A stretch of DNA of 64,000 bases from Desmodesmus armatus (taxonomy: Eukaryota; Chlorophyta; Chlorophyceae; Sphaeropleales; Scenedesmaceae): NCBI GenBank assembly GCA_007449985.2, contig VIIQ02000746.1, forward strand, positions 124,001-188,000. Direction: 5' to 3'. The position numbers and the translations under genes are program-made. Every line of letters begins with the position of its first letter. The stretch's first letter is position 1. This document shows, piece by piece, positions 12,301 through 24,304 of the stretch. Under the pieces are notes generated by a model that was not told the DNA's origin, searched no databases, and worked only from the letters and a program-made list of their open reading frames with translations.

Positions 12301-15300
12301 TCAGCACACTGCGCAGCAGCAGCCGGGCGGAGGACCGCAACAGCAGCAGCGCGGGGCTCAGCAGTTGCTGGTGCTGAACTTGCAGGACTTCGCAGTGCGC
12401 TGCGAGCCGCGCAGCGACTCCCCTAGCAGCCACAACAGCAGTAGGATGGCAGCGGCCTTGGTGCTGGATGGGGCCCACTGGCGGCTCAATCCGGGCCCCA
12501 GCGCACCTCAGCATCTGCTGCTGCACTCGCTGGGCTGCTACGTGGCTGCTGCTGCTGCGCGCTCCGTGCTGACCCCTGGGCCGAGCAGCGGAGGGGTCGG
12601 CAGCAGGGGCAAGGGCGCGCGGGGGTTGGGTGTGTGGGACCCTGCGGTGCCTGTGGACCTTCACGGGTTTAGCTTGTCTGCTGCTGGCTACAACTGCATC
12701 GCCCAGGAGGGAGGCTTGGGGGTCATCATCAGGCCTGCTGCTGCTGGTGCAGGGAGTGCTGCGCAGAGCCATGGGCAGCAGGCAGGCAGTACGCTGTAAG
12801 TGGGGCTTGATGCTGGGAGTTGGCACTGCTGGTTTGGGGAGGCCGATGTCCTGCAGGCAATGGCACGTCAGTTGCGTGTGTAAGTCAATGCCTGCAGCAG
12901 CTCCCAACATGGTGATCTTGCAATGCCCTTGCAATACAATTCGTGCTGCCATGGTTCCTTGGAAACTGGCTGTTTGTATGTGTCAGTCACAGGACCTCTG
13001 TTTGCCGTGCCTGGCTGCGTCTGCTTGCAGGGAGGTGGAGGTGACAAACACCCATTTGACAGGAAGCCTGCGCAAGGACACAGCTGTCCTCGCCATTCAG
13101 CTACTGAACCAGTGGGCAGCACACGCGCTGCTGCGCAACCCACCCCGCCCTGCTGCCAACAGCGGCCCTAGCAGCCCCAGCGGCAGCAGCACCACAGGCA
13201 GTGGCAGCCCTGGTCACAGCCCTGGTCACAGCAGTAGCACTGCCCAGCAGGCAGGGTCCAGCACGCAGCAGTCGACAGCCGGCAGCAGCAGCAAGCGGAG
13301 GCAGCAGCAGGCGGTTGAGTCAGAGGTGCTGGCAGCGCTGCAGGAGGATGCATTTAGCAACCCAAGCCAACGGCCCAGCAGAGCCAACAGCAGTGTGCAA
13401 CTGTCAGCTGCCTCTGGTGCTGATGTGCAGCAGCGAGTGTCCTCAGCAACAGCGGCAGCACCAGAACCCCATCCTGGCAGTGTTGCTGGGGACAACAGGG
13501 CAGGGCAATATGGTTCTGCTGCATCCATGCAATCCTCTGTGTTCCTGTCAGGGGGCTGGTATGGCAAGCAGCAGCCCCTGCACGCTCCTGCAGGGGACAT
13601 GTCTTCTGCTGGCAGCATGCACAGCAGCAGGGGCATTCCTGAAGGGCTGCAGCTAAACCCTTGGGGCACACAGGGTGCTGACAGCGATCTTCTGGAGGGC
13701 TCTGTCGGCCAGCTGTCTGTCCATGACGAAGCAGCTCAGCCAGCGGATGGTGCCCCAGCACAGCAGCAGAGCGGTGATGCCATGCACTGCAGCAGCAGCA
13801 GTGCTGGCAGTGTCAGCAGCTCGCAGACCCTCTCAGAAATGGATGAGCATCTGTTGGCTGCCAGCATCCTCGCTGCCCTGCCGCCCGCAGCTGCTGCAGG
13901 CGGCGACAGCTCCGATGTCGTGGTTTTGTTGGATGACTACTACATCCAAAACCCCGTGCAGCTAAAACCTCTCTCAGACCAGGACCTGGGCTTCAGCGAG
14001 CAGGGGTTCAGTCACACCTACGACGGTTGGGACGGCAGTTGGAGTGACGAGGAGTATGACATTGTCAGTCCCCGCGCTGCTGCGAATGCTGCCCTTGAGG
14101 CGGCGGCAGCTGCTGCTAGGGCAGAGCGCAGCAGGCGCCGTAGGGCGGCACTGGCAGCAGCTGCTGCTGGTAGCCTGGACCCCTCGGCCTCCTCTGCCTA
14201 CTGCCCTGAGCAGGGGGTGTGGTACGCGGCCGGGGGTCCGGCAGGAGGACTCACCAGCCCGTCTGGCAGGCCGGCAGGCAGCAGCAGTAGCCGTAGCCCT
14301 GTGGGGGTTGAGCGTAGTGACGCTGCGCTTATGGCTCCCTCACCCTGGGGTAACTCTACCGGTGAGCTGAGCCCAGGTGCAGCTGGTAGCTCCTACCTGG
14401 GAGGCGGTGCCACCAGGCCTCATGCTGCACAGCAATCGGGGCCGCAGCTGGCCAGCCACAGCAGGAGCAGGGGTGACGCCAGCCAATCGGCAGTACCAGG
14501 CGGTGGCATGGCCATGCAGCAGAGGCCTGCAGGAGTCGGTGTTGCAGGTGCTGCTCCAGCACACAGCCCTACTGCAGGAGCAGAAGCAGCAGGAGCAGGC
14601 AGGGCAGCAGGAGCAGGGTTGCCCCCTCTGATGCTGCAGGAGGATTACTTGACGCCAGTGTCTCCTGCAACAAGCTCAGGGTCAGGCCTTGTCACGCCAG
14701 TAGACGCAGCTGCTGCTGCTGCAGCCGCCACAGCAGGGTTCGACTCCGGCAGGACGCCCCGGGTTTTGTGTCGCCCTGGGCTAGGGTTCTGTCGCACAGT
14801 ATCTTCCAGCACCTGCTCCCGTTGGACCCTGATACCCCACGCCCTGCTAGCCGCTTTGTGTGCAGGGGTCTGTCTGGTATGTTTGTCCTGCACGATAAAG
14901 GTGCAGTGCCGTCCAGCAACAGCGGCATGGGCCATGCGCGTGCTGGGGGCAGTAAGCGGGCCAGCACAGGCAGTGGTGGCAGGCTGGAACTTGAGGTGGA
15001 TGGGGTCAGCCTGTGCATGGAGGTGTACCCTCCAGGCTACTGCCAAGTCAACAGGCTGGCCGTTGCTGTGGGATCTTTGGAGATCCGAGACTGCTTGGGT
15101 ACTGCTGCCACTGCAGCAGCAGCTTCAACTGCGTCTGGGGCTGGCAGCAGCAGCAGCAGCATCTCTGCTGCGGCGGCGGCTGCAGCAGCGGCAGCGGCGG
15201 CAGCCGCCAGTGCGGCAGCAGCTGGGCAGGGCCCTCGGGGCGTCGCTGCGGCGGCTGCGGGTGCGGCCAGCGGAAGGAGCAGCAGCGGCAAGGGGGCCGG

Positions 15301-16938
15301 CACCGGTCAGATGCAGCGTGGCGGCTCAGGCAGCAGCAGTCTCAGGAGGGCGGGTGGGGCGTGCTCCAAGGTGTTGTCAGTGCGGCGCCCAGGCACACAG
15401 GGAGGGGCCAGTATCAGCCGCGGTGTGGCAGCTAGTCGGGCGAACAGCATGAGCCCTGCTGGCACTCACTCTGCTGCTGCTTCTCCCCAACCCGCCTCCG
15501 GCCTGCCGTCGCCAGCTCTGAGCCCGGGTCTACTAGGCTCTCAGCCAGTAGACGACCCTCACACAGCGTCCTCGCCCCTGCAGCACCAGCCCCCGCTGTT
15601 GCTGGGCGGCATGCTGCAGGGCTGGCCTGCTGCTGTGCTGGCCCCGGATTCGCTGCTGCCTGCGGCTGCAGTTGTGCTGGAGACGGTGCGCCCTGACCCC
15701 CAAGGGCCCCCAGAGTCAGATGAGTACCGGCTGGGTGTAGCACTGCTGCCTGTGCGCCTGCGGCTGAACCAGGACCTAGTGTCATTCCTACTGCTGTTCT
15801 TCGGGTCTGTTGCAGATGCTGTCGCGGCTGTGGACAACCCGCTGACAGCAGCAGTGGCAGCCACGCAGGCTGCAGCTGCTGCACCAGCAGGCACTTGCAC
15901 AGCAGCAGGCGGCAGTGCAGGGCCTGTCGGCAGCTCGGGAGTGCAGCCACCGTTCTTTCAGAAGGTGGTCATCTGGGGCACGGGGGTATGCGTGCACTAC
16001 TGCCCCAGGCGGGTGGACATAGCAGCCCTGCGGGACGGGGACTTCTTGGAGCTGCTCAACCTTGTGCCCTGGGGAGGGGTGGACCTTACCCTGAAGCCGC
16101 TTCGGCTGACTGGTGTGGTGGGGTGGGACGGCTTGGCGGCAGCAGCGGCGTCGGAGTGGCTGGGGTACGTTGCCAAGACGCAGGCGCACAAGTTTCTGGC
16201 TGGCGTTGCGCCCATCCGCAGCGTGATACAGGTCAGCAGTGCAGTTGCGGCGTTGCTGTCGGGTCCTGCGGCCAGCCTTCAGAAGGCACTTGGGGGTGCT
16301 GTGACTGCAGCAGCGGCTGCAGGAAAGGCGGGAGCAGCGGCTATGCTACAGCAGGGTGGCAGGAACGGCTTGAACGGCCTCACTGCCAGACAGCACTGGC
16401 AGAACTGCGTGGCAGCGGCAGCAGCAGTGGCGGGCGTGGCCGGCGGCACTGGGGCCTCAGCGGGATACAGCAGCAGCACGCTGACCCTGCATGACAGGCT
16501 GGCTGGGAGTGTGCAGGGCTTTGCGCGCTCGCTGCTGTATGAAGCGATGGGTGCGGGGGCTACTGTTGCATCTGGGGCGCAGGCGTTGCTGCTGTCAGGG
16601 CCTTCTGGGAGTGCAGGGCAGGGCTCTGCAGTAAACCCTGCCGGCCTGGTGCAGGGTTTAAGGGCTGCTGCGAGTGAGGTTCAAGGGGGCTTCCAGCAGG
16701 CTGCAGCAGTGCTGGCTCAAGGGGCGGGGACGGAGCTGAAGCAGGGAGTTACATGACGGCTGCTCGGGGGGTGCTGAAGGCGGCACCTGCAGCTGCTGCA
16801 GCGCCTGTGCGCGGGCTAGCTGCTGGAGTGAGGGTGGCGCTTGGGGGCCAGGCGAGGACGAGGACTGCAGGGACAGCAGCTGGTGGTGCTGATGACGATG
16901 TTTCTGAGGGCAGGATGAGTAGTGTGATGCGCAGCTAG
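6379..16938 (+). CDS. ATG2: Autophagy-related protein 2 (ATG2), lipid-transfer protein with very large Ala/Ser/Gln insertions
   Basis: ATG2 is a rod-shaped lipid-transfer protein of the VPS13/chorein group that moves phospholipid from ER to the growing autophagosome. Exon 1 (6379-6555) encodes the chorein-like N terminus (KRVLKFVLKKSLGRF, DLEQLDVQLSSG). Exon 2 is 6805-8979; then 9292-9453; a doubtful exon 9479-9511; 9562-9645; 9818-12795; and a long last exon from 13031. The C-terminal ATG2 core is unmistakable at about 15950-16260: CPRRVDIAAL, LNLVPWGGVDL, GWDGL, SEWLGYVAKTQAHKFL, APIRSV. About 3,180 residues are predicted, against roughly 1,850-1,950 in plants and animals; the excess is low-complexity Ala, Ser and Gln. 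The last exon changes frame twice, near 14741-14770 and 16735-16756. Without the second correction the protein would stop at 16756, but the adjacent frame continues RGVLKAAPAA to TAG 16936-16938, as expected for the ATG2 tail. Confidence 0.93.
9088..9125. repeat. Perfect 38-bp palindrome in an ATG2 intron
   Basis: Two 19-base arms (TCATTACAAGACTGACACA and its exact reverse complement) abut with no spacer. It lies in the intron after ATG2 exon 2 (8980-9291). Because it is self-complementary, both strands read the same. It could be the footprint of a small inverted-repeat element or a hairpin. Confidence 0.9.
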
Positions 16939-18166
16939 GGGCTAAGCCAGGCTGGCCTTGCAGCAGGGTTGTGCCACCTGTCGTGTGTTTTTCAAGGCTT
17001 TGCAATCGAGAGTTGTAGGGTGTCTTGTGGCGGTTGTGATGAATAGGTTGGGGTGTACACCATGCCTGCCACGGTGTGTATACATGTGTATATGTGCATA
17101 AGCACGTTTGTGCTTCACCTGCAGGTCTCACAGCACGGTAGGCTGTGCACTGGCTGAAGGGGTGACAGCACTCATTGTGCTTTCGTTAGAGGGGTGTAAT
17201 TTAGGGCCTGTTCAGCAGTCTTTATGTTTAGTTGATGTCTGGGTGTAAAATTTTGTGCCTTCCTTGTCAGGAAGAATGCCAAAAGCAGAGGGCAATCCTG
17301 AAGATTTATGGCTCAACTGCTGTCCAGACTGGCCTGCTGGTCTAATTTAGATGAGGTAGATTGCATAGGAAACTATTGTAGCTGTTTAGCTCTGCTCAAA
17401 AGAATCCGTCCGTATTGCCACAATCTGAAACAGGAAGACTGCAAACGAACTGCTTGAAAAGATGTGTTTGGGTTTGCCCATAGCCCCGTCCAATGTTGTT
17501 ACATCCTTACGACACCAAACACCCTCAGGATACTGCATGACTTGCCGGACAGTCATCCTATGCTCAAACCCACTTTGCGTCAGCTGTTGGGGTTCCTCAA
17601 ACAACGAGCAACATAGCAGCATGATGCATGCATGTTCATGGGTGTGTTGGGCCTCAGGTGCTCACATTGCTGGTCTCTACAGGACCAGCAATCATTACTG
17701 GTACATTGAATGTACAACTGATACCAGGCAGCACACAGTGGCTCATCTACCACAAAACAATTAAACCTACCCAAACAGCGACCACCCTCACTGACGCCTG
17801 TGCCACCTGTGCAGACGTGCATCTGCATTGCGCAGGGTCCCTGCATTGAGTCAGAGCATGACAGGGCCCTCTGACAGCTTGGGCGGATGGTTGAGCATGT
17901 GCTGCTTCAACCCAAGGAACAACTGCAAGACAAATCACCAGCCCAACCAGCAGCCCATGCTTCACCCAGCATGCAATGCCTGTCCAACCCCGGCTTATCA
18001 AAGAAGTTGTTGACCAACAACAAAAAGGGACCGACTCGTTTGAGGCTGGCTGACAAAAAAAACTAGCTACAGCCAGGAAATACGAAACGCAGCAGTCCTG
18101 GCCTGACACATCCCTGATTTAAGCGTGCGCATAAACAGCAGCAACCAGCAAAATGCACCACCGAGA
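16939..18166. other. Convergent 3' ends of ATG2 (+) and the dsRBD gene (-)
   Basis: No exon or long plausible frame is seen. Two TGTAA motifs, at 17195-17199 and 17244-17248, are possible ATG2 polyadenylation signals about 260-310 bp past its stop. The right part should be the 3' UTR of the minus-strand gene. The sequence is less CAG-rich and more AT-rich than the flanking exons. Confidence 0.45.
17195..17248 (+). terminator. Candidate polyadenylation signals (two TGTAA) for ATG2
   Basis: TGTAA, the usual polyadenylation signal in Chlamydomonas relatives, occurs at 17195-17199 and again at 17244-17248, downstream of the ATG2 stop. A five-base motif is weak evidence; distance and orientation are right. 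Confidence 0.35.
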
Positions 18167-19653
18167 TCAACGCGGCGGCTGCGGCTGCTGTAGGCCGGCC
18201 GCCACTCCTGACCCACCCACTTGCCCCTGCAGACTCGTAAGGCCCTGCAGTGCCTCATTCAACTGCTGCACCAACTGCTGCACCTGCCCTACCCTACGCT
18301 CATACTCAGCTTGAAGCTGTGCAGGGGCTATGCCACTAACTGCATGACCCTCCACACCAGCACCAGCACCACCCCCTGCTGCACCCGCCGCCACAGCAGG
18401 GACGGCGTCAACACCCACACCCCCTCCTGCTCTGCCTGCAGCCTCCCCATCTGCGTCATAAGCGTCCCGCATTCCCCTGCTGGCTTGCTGCTGCAGGCCG
18501 CTCTGATCCAAAGAGCCGCTGCTGCTCGCCCCCACAACCCGCACCTGCGCTGGGCACTGCATGCTATCGGCAGCTGCAGCTGCACTCGGGGTCCCAGTGG
18601 ATACTCGTGCTGTCTGTGTAGGCGGCTCTGCGGTCACAAGCCCTGCAGCAGATGCCACCGCAGCAGCGGCCTGTGCTGCTGCTGCAGCAGCAGCCATAGC
18701 CACCGTCAGGCAGTCTCCTGCTGTACCACTGGGAGCCCCTGCAGCGCCTGGTGTAGCAGCCTGAGCCCCAGCCCTAGCTAGGGCAGCAGCAGTACCAGCA
18801 TGCGCACTACTAGGTGCCGCTGCTGGCTCAGCCGTACCGGCTACATGCGGATCTGAGGAGGCGTCAGCAGCAGGCCCAGGCACGCAGCCAGCAGGTGGTA
18901 ATGCCAGCCTCGACAGCAGCTGCAGCGCCTGCTCCTCCGACTGCAAGTCCTGCTCCATTGCTGGCTGCTGCTGCTGCTGCTGGGGCTGGTGATGTCCAGT
19001 GACTTGCAGCAGCGCCTGTGGAATTGGCTGTGTGACTTCCTGCCCTGCAGCTGCTGCCACTGGCAGGGGTTCCACAGAGCCCCTGTTGCCACCACATACA
19101 GCTGATGCCCCAACCGACAGGCCAGACATACAGGGACCAGGACTGACAGGCCTAACCCCTGCAGGCAGCAGCTCGCAAACAGCCTGGATGCCATCCGCAC
19201 CACTAAACTGCCTAACAGCACCAGCAAACGCCGCAGGCTGCTGCAGCTGCTGCTGCTGTCTCGCTGCTGTGGGCTTGCTGGTCGCCCCAGCACCAGCACC
19301 AGCAGCTGCAGGCCAGCTCAAGCAGCTACCATTACCCTCACTGTCTGCGGCAACAGCGGGACCCAGGCCCTGTCGCCCTTGCTGCCAAGCTTGCTGTTGG
19401 CCCTGCCACTGCCATGGGTTACCGCTGCTGCCTGTCGGCCCCTGGTCAGCCCACATGCCAGCAGGCCAGCGCTGCTCACCGCCCAGTGGCTGCAACCGCA
19501 GCTGCTGTTGTTGCTCCCAACCCTGCGACGGCATCCGCAGCTGCTGCTGCTGCTGCTGCTCACTCCCCAGCTGCTGTAGCCACTGCTGCTGTTGGAGCTG
19601 CGCGGCAGCTGGCAGCAAGCACGGCCCTGGGTGGATTTGAAAAGGGGTACCAG

Positions 19654-19688
<35 letters not shown>

Positions 19689-22600
19689 GACACCTGCACG
19701 GCATCAGAGACTCCTGCTGCTGTACCATCCTCCCCTGCAGGCCCCTCCTCCCAGTCCTTCATATCTTCTGAGCTGCCTGTATGCTCATCCTCCCCAGCAC
19801 CCGACCTAGCACCTAGCCTGCAGCTTTGCCCCGCAACATCGCACATCGCAGCACCCTCAACTGTCAAGCCCTCCAGGCCACGGCCACTGAAGCCCCCAGC
19901 CTGGCCTGACCTCCTACGCCGCCGCTGAGGGTGCACCTGATCTGCATCTGCCCCTCCCAGCTGCTGCTGCAGGCTGCCCTGCTGCTCGTGTGCGTCTGCA
20001 TCCTCATTACCCGGCTTGCAGGCAGCACCAGCGCCAACACCAGCAGCAGCAGCAGTACGCCCGTTCCCTTGCTGCAGGGCACCTGCTACAGCAGCAGCCG
20101 TGAGTTCTTGAGTCTGTGCTGGGGCCCCTGGGGCAGCATCATCAGCAGCAGCAGCATCTTCTGCCGTACTAAGGTACACAGGGTACTTGCGCTTGGTGCC
20201 TGCCTCCCCAGGCGCCCTGCTGCTGTTGCTGCCCCGAGCTCGTGTCACAAAGCTCTGAGGCACTACAGCATCTGCTGTGCAGGGGCCCTCCTCATGCTGC
20301 TGCTGCTGCTCCATAGGCTGCCTGCTATGCTGCTGTGCTGAAGGCTGCTCATGGATGTGCATGGCAGCCAACAGGTCAACATGCTGCCCCAGGAAATGTG
20401 CCCCAGCAGCAGCACTAGCAGCAACCTGCAGCCCATGGTCTGCACCCCCACGCCACTGCTGCTGCTGCTGCGCCCACTGCGGCTGCTGTTGCTGCTGCAC
20501 CCACTGTGGCGGCTGCTGGAAGCTGCCAGTACTGCCTGTCTGCCGCTGCTCATCGAAGGGTGCTGGCTCCAAGCTAGCTGCTTCACTGGCAGCGGCCAGC
20601 ACAGCTGGAGATATCTCCTCGTCTGAATCACTTGCTGCATTGCCCTGCCTGCACCCCTGCAAAACCCCATCTGACGCTGCAACCGCTGGACGTCCAACTG
20701 CTGCTTGCTGCGCGGTGCCTGCAGCTTGCTGCTGTTGCAAGCCCAGGTTGCTACAGCCTGGGGAATGTAGCTGGCTGGTCCCCAGACCAGAGCCAAGCTC
20801 CTGGCTTCCCTGGCTGAGCGCATGCCCAAAGCTGGCTGTACAATGGGCATGCTGAGTTCCCAATGCCCCTGCCAAGTGAGCCTGACTAGGGCTACCCATG
20901 CGCAGACCTTGGCTAGAAACAGCTGCAGCACGAGCGGCAGGCATGAGTGCTGCATCGCTGTGGTCGAGTAGACCAAGCCCTGCTACTGCTGCCAGAGTCT
21001 GGGGCAACAGCAAAGCTTCCATACCTGCTGACTGGGTGAGGGTGTCCAGGCGCTGCTGCTGCTGGTGGTGGTGCTGCTGCTGGCGGCGCAGCAGAAGCTG
21101 CTGCTGCAGGAGCTGCTGCTGCTGCAGTACCCCGAGGGCTTCTGAAGCCATGGCAGCAGCAGCAGTTGCACCCTGCAGGCGCATGCGCTGCGCAGCAGGG
21201 TTGCAGCTGGGCGAGCGTGGTGCACCTGACCGCAGGCCCGCATGTAGCCACCCCTCCTCCTCATCCTGCTGCTGCTGGCGATGCTCCTGCACGGTATGCC
21301 GCCTGTGTCTGCCCATTCCATACGGCGCTGCGAGGGATCTGCTGCTGTGAAGTGTGCTGGGCTGCACTACGCCTGCCTGCTGCTGCCCTGCGTGCCTCCT
21401 GCCGTACATAGCAGCAGGCACAGGGCTGCAGCTGCCGCGCACTCCACCGCCTGAAGCAGCTGGGCGGGGACACCCCAGCACACCAGATGACGATGCTGCA
21501 GGAGACATGGTGGCACCCTTGCTGGCTCCCCTGCTTGATGGCTGGCTGGCTGCCCGGGGACTGTTTTGCAGGCTCTGACGTTGGCTGTGTGCACCCCTAT
21601 GCCAGCGGCGCTGAGCCCGCCTCCTGCAGCAGATGCCCCTGCCTGGCTTGCTGCAAGGTGCATGCGCGCTGCTGCTGACGTTACCTCCCCGCCAGCGTCA
21701 CTGGTGCTGGGGGGTCCTGCTGTGCTGATGGTGGTGCTACTGGTCACGGCTGCGCTGCTGCCAGCACCCACAGCAGCACCGTCAAGTCCTGTTGCACATG
21801 CAGCTGCTCGGCCTGCAAGCTGCTGTCCTGCAGGCCAGTCCGTCTCCTTGCTGCATGCTGCACCATCCCGGGGTCCTGCGGGTCCTGCTGGTGGTGCTGT
21901 TGCTGTGCTGGCAGGATCCTGCGCTTGTTCTGTAAGGTCTGCAGCTGCCTGCGCAGCACTGAGGGCCCTGCCTGCAGCCCTCCATGCGGGTGTGGGTGTG
22001 TCCAAAAGCTCCACTAGGCCCTGGGCCTTGAGTTTCATGTACAGCAGGTGATTGACCTGTGGAGCAGGCATGCCAGTGGCACAGGAACAAACGAAATGTG
22101 GTCAGTGCAGTGAACACAGGACAGCTTGCAGGGTTTTGGTCCTAATACAGGCACCTGCACTACTCAATGTCCCTGGTGAAGATGGCTGGTTCAATGCTCA
22201 ACAACATGTCCTGCAGAAGTGGCACCTATGAGGTTTTGCATGCCTGTGAGGCATGTCTGCACGCCGCCCGATATCCCCGCCCGCGCTCAAATAGCTGATG
22301 TCACCTTGCTTTTGAGCTTGAAGTGGCCACACAGCTTTGCCAGCTGAGCTCCATTGAGTGGCTTGGGGTATGCTGCAGTAAGGGCTTCCACAATGCGCAG
22401 CTCCAGGCTCTCTGTACCCAGGACAGCAGCACCCCAGCACAACAGCAAAACAATCTGACACAACCTCCAATGCGCCGCACACAGCCTTGGAGTTGGATGT
22501 GCAAGCGCGAATTCACCTCTGACACTGGGTGGCCGGTGGTTGGCCTCAAGACACGCATTGCTGTATAACCACACCTGCCTGCTAGTCAACCACAGGCCTG

Positions 22601-23142
22601 TTATGCAAGCACACGCCGCATCATATGCACACCACACCCTACCTGCCGAATCCTCTTCCAAGAGGTCTGTATTGCTCTGGGTGCGCTTTGAGCCCACACC
22701 AGGCAAACTGACCCCACTTGTAGCTGAAGAAATGGAGGGAGAGGCAGTGGCGGTGCCACGGCTGTGGGAGCCTGCTGGCACATCTGGCTTCAGGACCTTC
22801 TCTGCTGTCAGCAGCTCAACTGCAGCTATCGCTGCTGCATGCTCTGCCTCCTGCAGCCAGCAACAGCAGCAGCCCAGCACCGTGATTGACCTAAAGATGT
22901 TCTGTGTACGAGACTGACAAGTTGTTGCCACCCAAACCAACCTTCTTGCTGCACCCTCTGCCTGTGAAGTGCCGGGCAGTGCCTAGTGCTGACAGGCCTT
23001 CACCAAGCTCAGTGCAGTCCACGGCAGGCAGTGTGAGAGTGCACAAGAATCCTTCTGCGCCATCTTCAGCCTGTGTCCTATAGATGGGAGCCGCTGTGCG
23101 CAAACGCTGGTAGAGCTCGTTCAGGATCGACTTGGCTGCCAT
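18167..23142 (-). CDS. dsRNA-binding domain plus Z-alpha-like winged helix, with long Gln-rich tail
   Basis: Four exons in phase: 22942-23142, 22643-22850, 22305-22411 and 18167-22056, about 1,470 residues. Residues about 2-100 form a dsRNA-binding domain: AKSILNELYQRL (helix 1), PIYRTQAEDG, FLCTLTL, FTGRGCSKKEAEHAAAIAAVELL (the SKK...A helix-2 signature, rebuilt exactly across intron 1). Residues 137-197 form a small winged helix split by intron 3. Its recognition helix reads KLKSKVNHLLY and its wing ends DTPTPAW. This matches the Z-alpha fold of ADAR1, where Lys169, Asn173, Tyr177 and Trp195 contact left-handed Z-DNA/Z-RNA; here they would be Lys170, Asn174, Tyr178 and Trp197. The remainder is Gln/Ala/Gly-rich and ends with a short coiled coil (EYERRVGQVQQLVQQLNEAL). 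One missing base near 21565-21610 is needed to join the exon-4 frames; otherwise the tail would be a separate ORF from 21508. No deaminase, kinase or helicase domain is seen. A role in sensing or processing dsRNA is inference. Confidence 0.78.
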
Positions 23143-23376
23143 TCATGAAAGATCGACTCAATCAGGCGATCCATTTGCCAGAAAAATCATACTTCGTCCT
23201 GCAAAGCAATAGGCACGATGCACGTACTCCCCCTTCTGCTGGGTCCTGTTGAAACCTTGGACCTTCAACCCTCAAGGGTCGTGCCTGCCAGCTGGTTGCA
23301 GTGTCAGCCTATTCGTTACAAAATGGACAGTAGACAAGCAGGACCTTTGAAATGCAGCTATCTTGTGTCGAAACCT

Positions 23377-23382
23377 TTATAA
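23377..23382 (-). promoter_or_regulatory. Possible TATA element upstream of the dsRBD gene
   Basis: TTATAA, self-complementary and within CTTATAAAGG on the minus strand, lies about 235 bp upstream of the proposed ATG (23140-23142). It is suitable as a TATA box only if the 5' UTR is about 200 nt long. Confidence 0.25.
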
Positions 23383-24299
23383 GACACACCAGCCTGGCAC
23401 CAGTGTCTGGCCAGCCTGGCGGCACGGTCGCTGGCAAGTTCATCAGTTCAAATGTGCTGTGTGCTGCTGAGATTGCACAACCCAGGTGGCACGATCACTG
23501 TGCACCGGGGCCAGGAAACATCACTTAGTGCATCACATGCATGCACCATATGATGCTGTCAACAGAAAACTCTGTAGTCACGCAACAACCAAGTCAGTCA
23601 AGTCAGCCACACACTGGTGCGGCAATTGACAATCGACGCCTTAAACCAATGCGCACCGTTACTGTGTCACCGCTGCAGGGTCTGGCAAAGGCCAAACCGT
23701 TTGGCAAGGGTACGTACCACACCGTCATGGTCAACCCAAATTCTGCAAACATGCCAAGAGACCTTCACCTCTCACACCGTGTGAGAGCCTCCTGCTGTTG
23801 CCATGCCACTGTTGTGCACCCTGGCATCTGGGTCAGCATGCACAAGTACAGCGCAGCCATACTAATCAGCTCTTCAGCTTCCCAACTGGCTACTCGTAGT
23901 GTGCGCACCTTGCCCGACACCAAACACATTCACAGCCTGAGTGACCTTTAGCTTGACTGACGCTCGCATGCCCCCTGTCCTACCCACCTCACCCGATCTG
24001 CCCTGGCCACAACAGCAGGTAAACCTCAAGGACGCCATATTAATCTTGCCTGCTGCACTTGGACTCACATGACAATCAGACTGCTGCACATGGCAGCACA
24101 TGTGAACATCAGCCCAGCCGAAAGAGCAGCTCCCCCACCCAAAAACAACGTCATTACACGCATCAAGACATGCATCGAACAATTCGTCAAGCAAGGTAGG
24201 GTGTCAAAGCAGCTTGACGCTTTCCTTGGCCTGGTCTGGAACAGCCGAAGTACACCACCCTACTCCGACTGAGTCACAGCATGTCCACAGGTGGCGACA

Positions 24300-24304
24300 T
24301 TACA
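24300..24304 (-). terminator. Candidate polyadenylation signal TGTAA
   Basis: TGTAA on the minus strand about 130 nt downstream of the stop codon (24433-24435) of the Ser/Gln-rich gene, a good distance for an algal polyadenylation signal. Confidence 0.35.

Noticed and set aside
21367..21508. Separate gene starting at ATG 21506-21508 for the Gln-rich tail
   Set aside because: No promoter-like gap; the same frame is open upstream with similar composition (SLQNSPRAASQPSSRG) and one missing base joins it to the winged-helix exon. Not fully excluded without transcripts.
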